Below are positions 11,041-21,865 of a DNA stretch of 64,000 bases, piece after piece. The notes beneath the pieces were generated by a model. It had not been told where the DNA came from and made no database searches. It was given only the letters and a program-made list of their open reading frames with translations. Position 1 is the stretch's first letter, and the number at the start of each line of letters is the position of its first letter. The position numbers were made by a program, and so were the translations under genes. Source of the DNA: Termitomyces sp. T153 (taxonomy: Eukaryota; Basidiomycota; Agaricomycetes; Agaricales; Lyophyllaceae); contig JACKQL020000057.1 of assembly GCA_018296165.2 (NCBI GenBank), positions 268,344-332,343 of the forward strand, given 5' to 3'.

Positions 11041-12031
11041 ATGAAGCCTCGAGAGTACTGTTGCTGTGCGATTCCTATCGTCAATGCTGGCATTTACACT
11101 ACTCTGGTTACTCAATTTGTCATTGCTCTCGTTGTTGCTATCGTTTCCGTTGCTACACCATCTAGTTCGTCATTCACTACTCCAATGATGCTGTTAGGAG
11201 AATTAACCCATCTACAGTTGTAGGGGCAGCAACACCCTCATTTTCTGCCTCTGTTCTAGGTGCCGTCTGCTTTGTTGCTGCTGCCATCCAATCACTGGGA
11301 TTTATCGGGGTGGCACGGGTTTGTTACTTCAACTTTGTTTGTCCATCGGTCTCTGACGGTGCGTAGGAAAAGCCTATCCTGTTTAGGCGATATGTGACCC
11401 TACATGTTCTCATTTCATTGGTCGCATTCGCTATCGCTGCGGCTTGGGCAATCATTTCTGCCGCGCGACACTCGACCTCCAAGAACAACTGTTTGACGGA
11501 TTTCTTTACAGAGGATATGAGAAGTACACTTGGACAAAAGTTGTGTGATATTATTCCATGGGTAGACGTTGGTATTATGGGTGGTCTGTGGGTAATCCTC
11601 GCTATCTTCCAGGTATTGGTGTCCATTTCTTTTGCCATGACTTGTGCTCAATCGTAAACGTCTTCCAGCTCTATCTCTTTATCGTTTTGTCCTCATACTC
11701 GGCTGGTCAGAGCCGCGATCATGAAAAGTATGATCAACTCAGTAATGACAGCATTCCTATGAATGCCCGTAATGATCCCTGGGATTCGACGACGGAGGCT
11801 CCACGTTCACCGCAAAGATATACTCATGTCCGCAACGAAAGTACATTGAGCACAGCGGACGTGCTGGCTCAGCCACAGCTCCAGCCCAACAATTCCCTCT
11901 CGCACCACTCTGATTATCAGTACCAGCCGAGCAGGAAAACATCTACAGGTGGCACTGGCGCTGGCGCCGGTGGCCAGACCAATCGACTGCAGAAAGCGCA
12001 ATATCAAGATAATTACTATAATCATATGTGA
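11041..12031 (+). CDS. Four-pass membrane protein with disordered tail (MARVEL-like)
   Basis: Four exons (11041-11164, 11218-11318, 11367-11612, 11669-12031) give 277 aa. The start MKPREYCCCAIPIVNAG leads into four hydrophobic segments: about residues 11-38 (IPIVNAGIYTTLVTQFVIAL), 49-72 (FSASVLGAVCFVAAAIQSLG), 84-102 (TLHVLISLVAFAIAAAWAII) and 143-165 (VDVGIMGGLWVILAIFQLYL). A Cys pair lies in the loop between the last two. From about residue 170 the chain is hydrophilic, rich in Ser/Gln/Pro/Asn and ends in a Gly-rich, Tyr-rich stretch. It looks like a conserved uncharacterised mushroom membrane protein; topology suggests a plasma-membrane tetraspan. No enzymatic motif is seen. The ATG at 11041 is chosen because the whole first helix and the conserved Cys cluster follow it. 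Confidence 0.8.
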
Positions 12032-12539
12032 TATTTTATCTGTATGGACGTTGTGTATGTTAGCCACGGTAAAGATAGACTGAATTATACAATATTCGGA
12101 GTTATCGGTCCGCAATTGGATATATCACAGTTTGAGACACGATATTTGCGTAACTTCGTCCTGATTGCAATCTATCCGCTGCTGGGAGTCATGGACTCTG
12201 GACAATCTCGGCTTCCCCACAAAAACAATACCCACGAAAGTCTTCCATTTCAGTAGATCCCTCTCTTGATCATCTTGTAATCCGGAACCCTGGCAACAAG
12301 TTCACGAGACCAAGTCCTTGACCATTGTTTTCCCCGGAAGTTCAACCTTGTTGGATGCGTTTATTTTGATCGTGTCTGGCATTGATTCTGTACTTCATCG
12401 CCGAAGCTGAAGTATCGAGCCGAGTGTATAGCAGTGCGTAATCATCTTACCACTTGCCGTTTCCTCGCGTTAAACATGCTTTCTGAACGCGTGTTACTTA
12501 TACTTCATTGCCATACAGGTATCCTTGGAACCTCCATCT
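12032..12539. other. Intergenic, nothing recognised
   Basis: The 3' flank of the tetraspan gene and upstream region of the small orphan gene. ORFs here are short and lack family features. The segment 12415-12530 has splice-like words (GTGCGTAATC, CATACAG), so an upstream non-coding or short coding exon of the orphan gene is possible. Confidence 0.35.
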
Positions 12540-12858
12540 ATGCCCTCGCTAGTCCAGAACTATGATGTCCTGCTCGAATTTACTAACGATACCCTTGAGA
12601 CCATAACAGTACAAGTCTTACACGATTATGGGCGTAATACTCGATCAATTGTGCTCTTGCATCCGGAAGAATCGGTCACGCTGGTGCTGGATGCTGGCAC
12701 AAGCTACCGATATGCTGTAAAGCAGCGCACGAAAGTAGCGAACGTAACGTGCGGTTATACATTGCATCGACTCGACATCGCATAATGCTAATCTTGCCTT
12801 AATGTAGAGCACGGTTTTGGAGGGATACCAGATGTCAAATTTCCCACCTTTTCTCTGA
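12540..12858 (+). CDS. Small orphan protein, paralogue of the 9509-9724 gene
   Basis: Starts MPSLVQNYDVLLEFTNDT and contains VLLHPEESVTLVLDAGTSYRY and KQRTKVAN. I favour two exons, 12540-12743 and 12808-12858, giving about 84 aa and ending FPPFL. Unspliced it would stop at 12785. An in-frame ATG five codons upstream (12525) is also possible, but the paralogue begins at the MP residues. The family is unknown to me. The two copies face outward from the ML/tetraspan pair, one on each side and on opposite strands, which suggests a local inverted duplication or duplicate insertion. Confidence 0.55.
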
Positions 12859-13386
12859 TAGCAGTCTCCTCTCTCAAAGCACTTCGCCATTTTCTGAAGG
12901 TATACGCGTTGACCGACACTGGAGGGATCATCGTTTCTCTGTTTGGGATGATGCGTAGCCTTATTAGTATACTTTCGGTGGAGCCAGGCCAATGGTGAGC
13001 TTCGTTAGCTCATATCGAGGTTGCATCTATTCAACTAAACACCCCTCAGACATCCAGTCACTTGATAACAGATGCGACGTATATATTTGCAGTTGAGTAA
13101 GACAAATAAATACATTATACCCCAGATAAATCGATGTGCATATTATATTCTTATAATTTCATTTGCTCCAGGTTGTTTACATGTGGTATGGCCTACATAA
13201 GGATAGTTTTTCACTCTCCTGTCAGCCTGTTATACCCATTATCCCACGTGCAATCAACATTCATGGTGAGATTCAGAAGCTTGTGTTCGTATGGCTTGAG
13301 AATCAACTTCTTGTACTTGTAGTCGTTCGTGACTACTTATAAGAAGTCGGGTCAATTCTCGGTCTTCTATCCCAACTCATTCTCCA
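12859..13386 (+). promoter_or_regulatory. Upstream region of the AIM6-like gene
   Basis: No recognisable ORF. A CACGTG palindrome is at 13245-13250, and a TATA-like TTATAAGA lies about 50 bp before the start codon at 13387. This is a plausible core promoter by position only. Confidence 0.35.
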
Positions 13387-14528
13387 ATGGCGGGACTAAC
13401 CTTACTCTGTAGTCTTCTCTTGATGCTCTCTAGTGTTGAGGCGAAGCCTGGGGTCCTGACTCAGATTGAGAATTTAACGAACTCCAACCCTGCGTTCCTT
13501 CGCTATCCCACACAGTTCACGCAGAATATCATGACTAAGCAGATTCACTCGCACAACGACTGTTGAGTTCACGTTCAAAACTTCAACTTAATTTATCAAA
13601 CGAGAAAACAGATTGGCGGGATGTACCCCTCCTCAGAGCTATCAGCTTAGGTGTTGCGAGCGTGGAAGCTGATGTTTGGATTGTGGATGGACAGCTCTTG
13701 GTATATCCGTCTGTGAAGGAATTCTCGACTACGTCTGAATTCTTCATAGATCGGACACGAACCGGCTGCGCTAACGACAGATCGTACATTTGACTCGCTC
13801 TATATACAGCCACTCGTGAACATTCTGGCTATGCAAAATCCGTCCGACGAGTTCACTGTGAATGCAACTTCGCCTAAGTGTGTTCATCGCTTTCTTATTA
13901 TAATACTTTCCGTTTTCAACGTATATTCTTCAATTAGTGGAGTATTCGACACCTCCAGCGGAACACCATTACAACTTCTTGTTGATATGAAAACCGATGG
14001 TACTGAGTATGCATCAGGCATTTACGACCACCATGTTTTTGCGGAAGTAACACTTGACTGCACAGAACGTTGCCCTTCGTTCTCAAGGCATTAGAACCTT
14101 TACGCAAGGCCAACTACTTGACTACAGCGGTTCAGGGGAATTTGATCATGGGCGTATTTACAGTTGTCGGGACGGGTAATACACCTCTGGAGGGTATTCA
14201 AGCACTTGAACCAAGAGACATATTTTTCGACGCGCCGCTGAACGAACTCGCCAACTCGTCGACGATGTGGAACGCTTCACTGGCACCCTTAGCCAGTGTT
14301 GATTATGAGGCCGTGGTAGGGTGGAACGGGATACAGAACATAACGGAAGAGCAGCGTTCGACCATTACTAGTCTTGTTCAAACTGCACACAGCCTTGGGA
14401 TCAAGGCAAGGTTCTGGGATACACCCGCGTGGCCAATCCAAGCACGCAACAATGTTTGGAAAGAACTGCTGGATGATGGGGCGGACTGGCTCAATGCTGA
14501 CGACCTAGAGGCTGCAAGTAATTTTTGA
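13387..14528 (+). CDS. AIM6-like PLC-type phosphodiesterase, probably secreted
   Basis: Five exons (13387-13561, 13612-13700, 13750-13877, 13938-14006, 14066-14528) give 924 nt and 307 aa with consistent phases. An N-terminal hydrophobic segment (LTLLCSLLLMLSSVEA) looks like a signal peptide or anchor. The PLC-like phosphodiesterase start is clear: QIHSHNDYWRDVPLL, where His-Asn-Asp are catalytic or metal ligands, followed by VASVEADVW and then the second His in IGHEPAAL. Later marks are LLVDMKTDG and a C-terminal KARFWDTPAWP...WLNADDL, as in fungal Altered Inheritance of Mitochondria 6 proteins. The exact substrate is unknown. It converges on bL17m with about 50 bp between stop codons. Confidence 0.88.
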
Positions 14529-14580
14529 AGTGGATTATGAGTAGTACATGTATCAGTATCAGGATCAAGTTCTCTTATAT

Positions 14581-15564
14581 TTACGGCCAAAAAGGAGACG
14601 CATGGACAGTACACGTCCTTTTGGTAGTGGCCGGCGGTGTCCAAGAGCTCCGTGAGCGAGATTGAGCCCAGAACGGGTTTCTCCAGGTAGAATTTGCCCA
14701 GCCCTGTGGCGTTGAGCGGTATTCTGGATATTCTTTTCTTTCGCTTCTTCGTGCATCGAACGAGTAACCAGCGGAGTTGCCAATAAGTGGTCCTTTCATC
14801 GACAAATTTAAGCTCCAAACACCATGAAAAACGATTTGAACGGGACAGACCATGTATTCTCCGACTTTTTCACTTAGTTCGGCCGGAGCCTTATCATCCC
14901 TGTACCGCATAACTTTTTGGAGATAGGACCTCGTTCTCGGTCGCAATAAACCACCAGACTGATCAAATTTCATTTTCAGCTCTTTCTCGACAACCTCCTG
15001 CGTGCCCGCGGGGCCCTGGTTGATGACAGATGGGGCTTTAGAAGTTCTGAGCCTTCCTTTGACCATCTCCCAGCCAATGGATCGCGCGGTCATCTCCCAT
15101 CGTAGATCCCGGGGGTTGTCGACTAGTTCGAGAATGGCACGAGGCGCGTTGTCGCCAAGGCGGTTCCCAAGTTTGTGGATCCGTGTATATCCTCCGGGGC
15201 GATTGGCGTATCTTTGGGCAAATGTAGTGAATAGTTTCGGGACCAGGGAAGATTGCAGCAAGAATGATGAAGCACGCGAGTATGCCCCTTGGTCACCCTT
15301 TTTGCCCATAGTAATTATCTATACACGGTAAGATTGCGCGTAGTATAAGCTCCTAAACGCCAACCTTCTCCGCCAAGCGAGCCGTGTCGCGTGCCTTCGG
15401 TAATGTGGTCGAAATCTGTTCATGTTCGAAGAGTGAAGTGACTAGATTCCTGCGCTTTGGGTGGTCAGATGCGGTTGGATAATCAGAAAGAGGGCTCACC
15501 GCAGCATGAGCATCCTATGAGAGGATGTTCTCGAAAACTTACGGAGGGCGACGCCATGTTTCAT
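14581..15564 (-). CDS. Mitochondrial large-subunit ribosomal protein bL17m
   Basis: Exons 15564-15500, 15449-15365 and from 15318 downward encode the bL17 core: MKHGVALRKFSRTSSHRMLM, NLVTSLFEHEQISTTLPKAR, DTARLAEK, IITMGKKGD, then VPKLFTTFAQRYANRPGGYTR and the LVDNP segment. The start at 15564 is fixed by the canonical MKH opening; the long ORF beginning at 15309 lacks this N-terminus. bL17 sits near the peptide exit side of the mitochondrial large subunit. The C-terminal fungal extension is uncertain. The frame stays open to 14581, but another frame (about 14783 down to 14565) has a helical, basic sequence that may be the true last exon after an unrecognised intron. Confidence 0.88.
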
Positions 15565-16272
15565 GACGGAAGACTCTGGACAACGATGATGGCAGGCAGG
15601 AAATTTCTGGGACTTGCTTAGTCAGCATCGCAGGTGACATTTCTTTTTAGCATGTCTCCAAGGAGCCTACTCTGCTTCATTTCATTTCCATGATCATGCG
15701 CCTTGAGGCTTCTCTTACTAAAACCCTTCTGATCTTGAAGTAGCATTTTTCAGCAACATTCCATTCCCTGTTTTGTGCACTGTTCCCGGTCCGGTTTTTA
15801 ATCAAGAGCTTCAATACGAACATGTCAGGTCCTTTTTGAGCTGGTTCTTACCTCGTTCCTGTGACCTCTCTGTGAATTCCAATCTTATTCCATATGCTGT
15901 CCCATGTGTTCTCTTTTTTTATCGTCCCCAGCCAACGATTATCTTTCGGCGAACGCCGTTACGTACAATCCTTCCACCAATCCCCACGTTTCTTCCCAGT
16001 GTTGGTCGCCAATTTCATCGATTTTGATGGGTCATGGCGGCAAAGGTATCTAGAATCCTCATAACGCGGTGTTACAACTTGAAGCAAATAGTTTTCCCTC
16101 CTGTCATCCCCTGAATAATACTATCTTGGAACACCGAGTTTGGAATAAACTACCCCACAAGAACGACTATCGTCATCGTTTACATTACATTTCATTTTGT
16201 TCCCGTTTCCGTGACACTGCACCTATATATTGTGCCCTACTTGACTTGTTCCGACCTGCACTAGTCTTCCTC
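15565..16272. other. Intergenic between bL17m and SMP-30 genes
   Basis: About 700 bp with no recognised gene. It must carry both divergent promoters. A TATATATTG element lies near 16221, about 50 bp before the SMP-30 start codon, and pyrimidine tracts precede it. Confidence 0.35.
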
Positions 16273-17563
16273 ATGGCTCCTACTCAGATTGTTGCTGGAG
16301 GTCCGTGGTTTCGAAGTGGCTGCACATTAGGAGAAGGTGCCATCTATGATGATTCTCGCCCGAAAGTAGCTTATTTGACATTAATCGCAGGCCCCTTGTA
16401 CGACCCAGAAACATCCACGTTACACTTCGTAGATATATCGGAAAAGAAGGTTCGAAGCGCTTGATTTGAAAACAGATTAACTTTCACATTTCTTCTCAGA
16501 TTCATCATCTCAACACCCAGACTCTTGAGATACAGGTAGAACAATTTGACGCGCCTGTCACATGTCTGGCTTTACGCAGGGATAAACCTGGAGTGCGTGT
16601 TCTTGTACTGGCTGGTTCTCAGCCGCTATTCTCAACTTGTTTTTACAGTTGGCTTGTGCCGCCGCGGAGGGATTTGCACTAATTGAAAGCAATTTGTTGC
16701 TGAGATACCTCAGTCAGCCTCTCTCGCTCGATGTCATACCTCATACGCGGTTCAACGATGGAGGATGTGATAGTAAAGGTCGATTCTTTGCTGGAACAAT
16801 ATGTTCCAAAGAACATGGGATTCCAGGAAAGTTGTACCGATACGATCCACACGATAACACCTGTGTCGTCGTCGATGATGGCCCATTTACCGTATGGGCC
16901 GAATTACTACATCGAACATGAGATATTGATACTTTAACAGGACTCAAATGGCTTAGGTTGGAGCCCAGATGAAAAGATTTTGTAAGATTTTCCCGTATTT
17001 AGTACTTATTGTCTCTAGCCTCTGAAAGATAAACAACAAGCTATTTCACAGACTCGTTAAATAACAAGATATATGCATATGACTACGACGATGGTAATCT
17101 TTCCAATCGTCGATTATTCGTCGATGCGATAGCGCTGGGAATGCCCAAGAACACCTTCTGCGATGGTTTGTGCACCGATAGCGAGGGAGGCGTGTGGAGT
17201 GCCCGGTTCGGAGTTTGTTTCTGATAATATCAAAAAACTAACTGACCATGGGATAGCTGGGGAGGATCTCGTATCCTGAGATTCACAAAAGATGGCGTAC
17301 TCGACGTCGAGATTATCATTCCGACAGCTTTGAACATCACCGCCTGTTGTTTTGGAGGTTGGTGCCTCGACGAAGTGGAACCAACAGGACTGATGTTATC
17401 AACAGGTGACAAGAACGACCAGCTATTTGTTACGACTGCCCACTGTGGGGCGAATGGAGGGGATCCGTCAAGACAGACGAAGTTTCCTGATTCTGGACAT
17501 GTGTTTAAGATTGACCTGTCGGGGAGATACATGGGAAATGAACGACATGAATTCAGCGGATAG
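16273..17563 (+). CDS. SMP-30/gluconolactonase (regucalcin) family protein
   Basis: Eight exons (16273-16336, 16391-16449, 16500-16592, 16649-16891, 16941-16981, 17041-17205, 17257-17357, 17406-17563) give 924 nt and 307 aa, typical for the family. Six-bladed beta-propeller marks are visible: LGEGPLYDPETSTLHFVD (metal-binding Glu near the start), TRFNDGGCDSKGRFFAGT, DSNGLGWSPDEKI, FTDSLNNKIYAYDYD, FCDGLCTDSEGGVWSARWGG and LFVTTAH. The family hydrolyses sugar lactones with a divalent metal; the actual substrate cannot be told from sequence. There is no signal peptide, so it is probably cytosolic. Two acceptor sites near 17390-17405 are possible for the last intron; 17406 keeps the frame. Confidence 0.9.
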
Positions 17564-17817
17564 TGTATTACATAATGAATGGATAAATAGGCGGCCGGGA
17601 ATTGCCGGGTATCTATGCAGTTGGAAAATAAGGTTTGAGGACCGGATAAGCCACAGCAGGCATCGTTAGACGCCGCTAACGTTCAACCTCAAGGTGAGAG
17701 TATTGTCAATCTGCGTCCGTCATCGTGCTCAACGGTGGCTCCGTTCTATCCGTCCAGGTCCGTTTCATTGGTGTCCAATTCTGCCCAGCATACTCACATT
17801 ACCAATCAGACTTCAAG

Positions 17818-18589
17818 ATGGCCACTTTTTCCTCGACGCCCATCGTCATTGATGGCAAGGGTCACCTCCTCGGTCGCCTGGCGTCAATTATTTCCAAGCA
17901 GATTCTCTCTGGCCAAAAAATTGTTGTTGTAAGATGCGAGGAAATCAACATCTCCGGCAGCTTCTTCCGCAACAAAGTATGTCTTTTGCAGCTGCAGCGA
18001 CCAGTCGCCTGGTTTCTGACGCGCTTTTGGACCTGTTCTAGCTCCGCTACCACAACTTCCTCCACAAACGTCACATTGTGAACCCGACAAGGTCTGGCCC
18101 CTTCCACCACCGCGCTCCGTCCAAGATTCTCTACCGGGCCATTCGCGGCATGGTTCCGCACAAGACTCCCCGTGGTGCTGCTGCTCTGGAGCGTCTCAAG
18201 CTGTTTGAGGGTGTCCCTCCCCCATACGATCGTAAGAAGCGTATGGTTGTGCCCGAGGCGCTGCGGGTGTTGAGGCTGAAGCCCGGTCGCAAATACTGCA
18301 CGGTCAAGGTATGTCTCTGATTGAGTCTGGGGAAGCGATGTTTGAACTGGGGCTGCTTCAGCGCCTGTCGTACGAGGTTGGCTGGGGATACAAGGATGTC
18401 GTCGATCGTCTTGAGGAGAAGCGCAAGATCAAGGCACAGGCCTTCCATGAGCGCAAGGTATGTGACGGACGTGCAGAATGGAGCGCGGTGCTGAATTGGG
18501 ACCCACAGGTTGCGGCGATCAAGCTGCGTCAAAAGGCCGTTGGAGATACTGCAGCGTCGTTCGGACAGCTGGCGGCGTTGGGATTCTAG
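17818..18589 (+). CDS. RPL16: Cytosolic 60S ribosomal protein uL13 (L16/L13a)
   Basis: Four exons (17818-17976, 18042-18308, 18362-18457, 18509-18589), all phase 0, give 200 aa, matching the yeast protein in length. Signature segments are [76 protein letters not shown] and [20 protein letters not shown]. It is a component of the large ribosomal subunit. A T/C-rich leader precedes the ATG, common for ribosomal protein genes. The codon third positions are C-rich (for example CTC, GTC, AAG), as expected for a highly expressed gene. Confidence 0.97.
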
Positions 18590-18775
18590 ATGGCATTAGT
18601 GATACAGACTACATACTGCGCCATGTACTATGCTATGATTATGCAGTCGATATTCGCGAGTGAAAATGATTTCGGGCAAGTCCGAGGGAGACTGAGCGTG
18701 TAATTTTTTCGGCGGATGTGCATTTCTGAGTTGACCACCGCCCGAGTTCCTTTTCCTCTTTCTCCTCCTCCCGCC

Positions 18776-19888
18776 ATGCCCTCCGAGTCTTCTCCCCAGC
18801 CCGAGCCCAGTGAGTCTCTTTTTCCTGTCTTTCTTTTTTTCCTCATCGCCGCCAGCCTCTCCCCAGTCACGCTCTCCCTCCCCTTCTCCCCGGGACACCC
18901 TCACCCTCCGCGCCCTCGTCAGCACAAAGGACGCAGGCGTCATCATCGGCAAGGCTGGCAAAAACGTCGCCGACCTCCGTGAGCAGACCGGTGTCAAGGC
19001 CGGTGTCACCAAGGTCATTCCCGGCGTCCATGAGCGCGTCCTCACCGTCACCGGCCCCGTCGACAGCGTCGCCAAGGTCTGTCCAGCCCTCTTTTGCGTT
19101 TTCTGCTCCTCACCCCTCCCCAGGCCTACACTCTCATCATTTCACAGCTCGTCGCCGCCTCTTCGTCCTCCCCCGTCACATCCTCTCCTTCCACCATCCA
19201 TACTGCTATCCGTCTCTTAATCTCCCACAACCTCATGGGTACCATCATCGGACGAAACGGTCTCAAAATCAAGGCCATTCAGGATGGTTCTGGTGCCCGC
19301 ATGGTAGCGTCCAAAGACATGTTGCCGCAGTCCACCGAGCGTATCGTCGAAGTCCAAGGCTCACCTGAAGCTATCGGTCGTGCCATTGAGGAGATTGGCA
19401 AGTGCCTCCTCGAGGACTGGGAGCGCGGTCTCGGCACGGTCCTTTTCCATCCAGCTGGCGATGATCGATCCAGCGGAAACAGGCGTTCTGGCCCTCCCTA
19501 TTCCCTCTCTGGGCTCTCTGCCTCTCGCCGCTCCAACGGCGACGGTACACGCGGACGTCAATCCCCCCCCGGCTCTCCATCCCCGCAATCTCCCACTTCT
19601 GCCCAGCCTGCCGCCAACCTCCGTACCCAAAATATATCTATCCCCTCCGATATGGTCGGCTGCATCATCGGCCGCAGTGGAACCAAGATCACCGAAATTC
19701 GCCGCCTCTCTGGCTCCAAAATATCCATTGCAAAGGCGCCGCACGATGAGACTGGTGAAAGGATGTTCACTATCATCGGAACTCCCGAGGCAAACGAGAA
19801 AGCTCTATTCCTGTTGTACAACCAGTTGGAGAGTGAAAAAGAGCGAAGAGTTGGTCGGGAGCAACAGCAAGCAGAACTTGAGGATTAG
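18776..19888 (+). CDS. Triple KH-domain RNA-binding protein (PCBP/Hek2-like)
   Basis: Three exons (18776-18809, 18856-19076, 19124-19888) give 339 aa. Three KH domains each carry the GxxG loop: GVIIGKAGKNV (about residues 40-50), GTIIGRNGLKI (about 130-140) and GCIIGRSGTKI (about 265-275). A Ser/Pro-rich start and a Ser/Gly/Arg-rich linker (residues about 195-245, with RRSGPPYSLSG and QSPPGSPSPQ) separate the domains. A charged coiled-coil-like tail (EKERRVGREQQQAELED) ends the protein. The family binds C/U-rich single-stranded RNA and regulates mRNA localisation and stability; specific targets are unknown. It lies about 190 bp after uL13 on the same strand. Confidence 0.93.
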
Positions 19889-20199
19889 CTACTGCTTTGT
19901 TTGACCCCCCTCTTCCTTTTCCCTTTTGTTCGCCTGCACTTGGACTTTCCGATGTATTCATGCCTCCCCCCCATGTCCCTATATTCCGTCGTACCCTTAC
20001 ATCTTGCAACCTTCCGAAAACTTAAAAACTTCCTACACCTCTGAATCCAGCCATGATTCCTCTGATACTTATAGGTGTACTTGTTACTACATTAGTTGCC
20101 TGTCGACGTGCTATACAGTCGTATACGCGTTGTTTATTAAATAAGTCACGTGTAAATCCTGGCAAAGAAACTTTAATACAACCGCCTCTAACATGTAGC

Positions 20200-21374
20200 A
20201 TGCGGCCTCCTGCTCATCCAGCCATTCCTCACAGTGCTTACCAGCCTTTTTACTCGTCTCATTATGCTCAGGCATACTCGCAGCAATTCTCCCCGCCCTA
20301 TGCTACATTTAATTACACCCCCCTCCCCGCTTACAATAATCGAATTACATCCTGGTGCCCACCTGGCCACTCCAGATGTACCTACAGAGATTGTCAATTC
20401 ACTGGCGCTCCAAAGGTTCTTGAGACACACATGATGGACCGCCACCTGATATTTCCTCCTGACTGGGACCGCCGACCCAAAAAGCCCGAGTGGGATGCCG
20501 ACCCAAGCCTCAAGGGGTGAGTCCGCCTGACATTTTGATATCGCAATTCAGAAGTCAACCCATCGGCTCAGAAAGCCCGTCATAATACAGGGTACTAATG
20601 TAACTTTGGACAAGCCGGAGGACTTGGAAGCCTGGCTCGCAGAGCGGAAAAGACGGTGGCCGACCACTGCACGAGTCGAGGAGAAAAAGAGAAAGATAGA
20701 GGAGGCAATTGCTCGGGGACAGTTGCTTGAACCACCACACAGCAGAGCAAATAAGAGACAGAAGATGGATGAAGGTAGTGTTAATCGACACGATCGCGGC
20801 CGCGGTCGTGGTCAGGGACGAGGCATTTCCTCAAGGGGTCGGGGACGAGCTACAGATTCTAGTTGGCACGTTCGCGCTGAATCCTCTACTACATCCATCG
20901 AGGCCGCTAAATCCGCTGGACCTGTGCAAGATCCTACGAAGGCCACCTCAGATTCAGATCCAGATTCAGAAGATGACGACTCACCTGAAGTCGTCTCGTC
21001 TAAAGTTTCCGTTTCTGCTATCTCTGCCGAGACGCCCACGAAACCACTTCCCAATCAATCTCCCGAGGTCAAACGCAAAACGGATGACCATCGACCTATC
21101 AAACGTCCGCCACCTCAACCAAGAAAAGAGCCATACAATCCTTTCGCCTCACACTCAACTCTCCTGCGTAATGTATGCGTCACGTCCTCTTCTCTTCCCC
21201 TGGATTACTGACACCGTTCTCAAGTTACTTCTTCCTGAAATACGTGTAACCATTTCCAATCTTTCGCAAGCTATCAGGTTTCTGGTAGACAATGACTTTC
21301 TTGAGGGTGTAGAGCTAACGCCGGGCGCTGCTGAATCAGAAATGATCCAGGTCATCGCAGACGCTGATCGTTGA
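20200..21374 (+). CDS. NUFIP1-like protein (box C/D snoRNP assembly factor family)
   Basis: Three exons (20200-20516, 20572-21172, 21225-21374) give 355 aa. The centre carries a C2H2-type zinc finger (CTYRDCQF then LETHMMDRH). After a short intron comes the NUFIP1 conserved box IQGTNVTLDKPEDLEAWLAE and RKRRWPT, followed by a basic stretch with RGRGRGQGRG repeats and an acidic Ser-rich linker. A short helical C-terminus ends in a predicted hydrophobic zipper (RVTISNLSQAIRFLVDNDFL). The first acceptor (20571) is fixed because the more obvious one at 20590 would give a stop. NUFIP/Rsa1 proteins bridge snoRNP core proteins and the R2TP chaperone in the nucleus. The start at 20200 is preferred over 20053, whose extension is a hydrophobic stretch unlike the family. 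Confidence 0.82.
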
Positions 21375-21865
21375 TGTGTTGGAAAATATAGAACGGTGAT
21401 TGTATTAATATATAGTAATCAATGCAGGACTACTCGTAACAACCTACGTATTCATTTTGAGGATGATATCAGTAGCCGAAACTTTCTTTCATGTATGTGT
21501 CGTGCCTTGATTATGCCCCGACAATGCCCCGACAATGCTCTACATACACATAATACGGTTCGCCCACTTATACTTTGTGCACTGTACAGCCACTTCGGAA
21601 GTGAAATTTAATTATATGTTGAGTCAGCTTTCGGAACAAGTGGTTAGATCAGATTTCTCATGACTTCTTTCCTTCTAACATTTAGTTCCTATCAAACACT
21701 AACGGCGTGTAATCGATACCATATCTCTTGATCTCTACGACGACAAACAAAATAGATCAATTTCAGACTACGCCGACTATCCCTCAGCTTTTATTTTTAT
21801 CTTCAAATCTTAAAATATTCTTGCATCCTTACAGCTGCTGAAAATCTCCTCTCTAGTCGCTGAAG
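21375..21865. other. Intergenic upstream of IDO
   Basis: AT-rich, no recognisable ORF. It contains a 13-bp tandem repeat GCCCCGACAAT (about 21513-21535). It presumably holds the NUFIP terminator and the IDO promoter. Confidence 0.35.

Noticed and set aside
20053..20199. Hydrophobic N-terminal extension of the NUFIP1-like protein
   Set aside because: Upstream of the likely ATG at 20200; a membrane segment does not fit a nuclear zinc-finger protein.
20581..20590. Acceptor at 20590 for the first NUFIP1-like intron
   Set aside because: It creates a stop four codons later; the acceptor at 20571 keeps the conserved box in frame.
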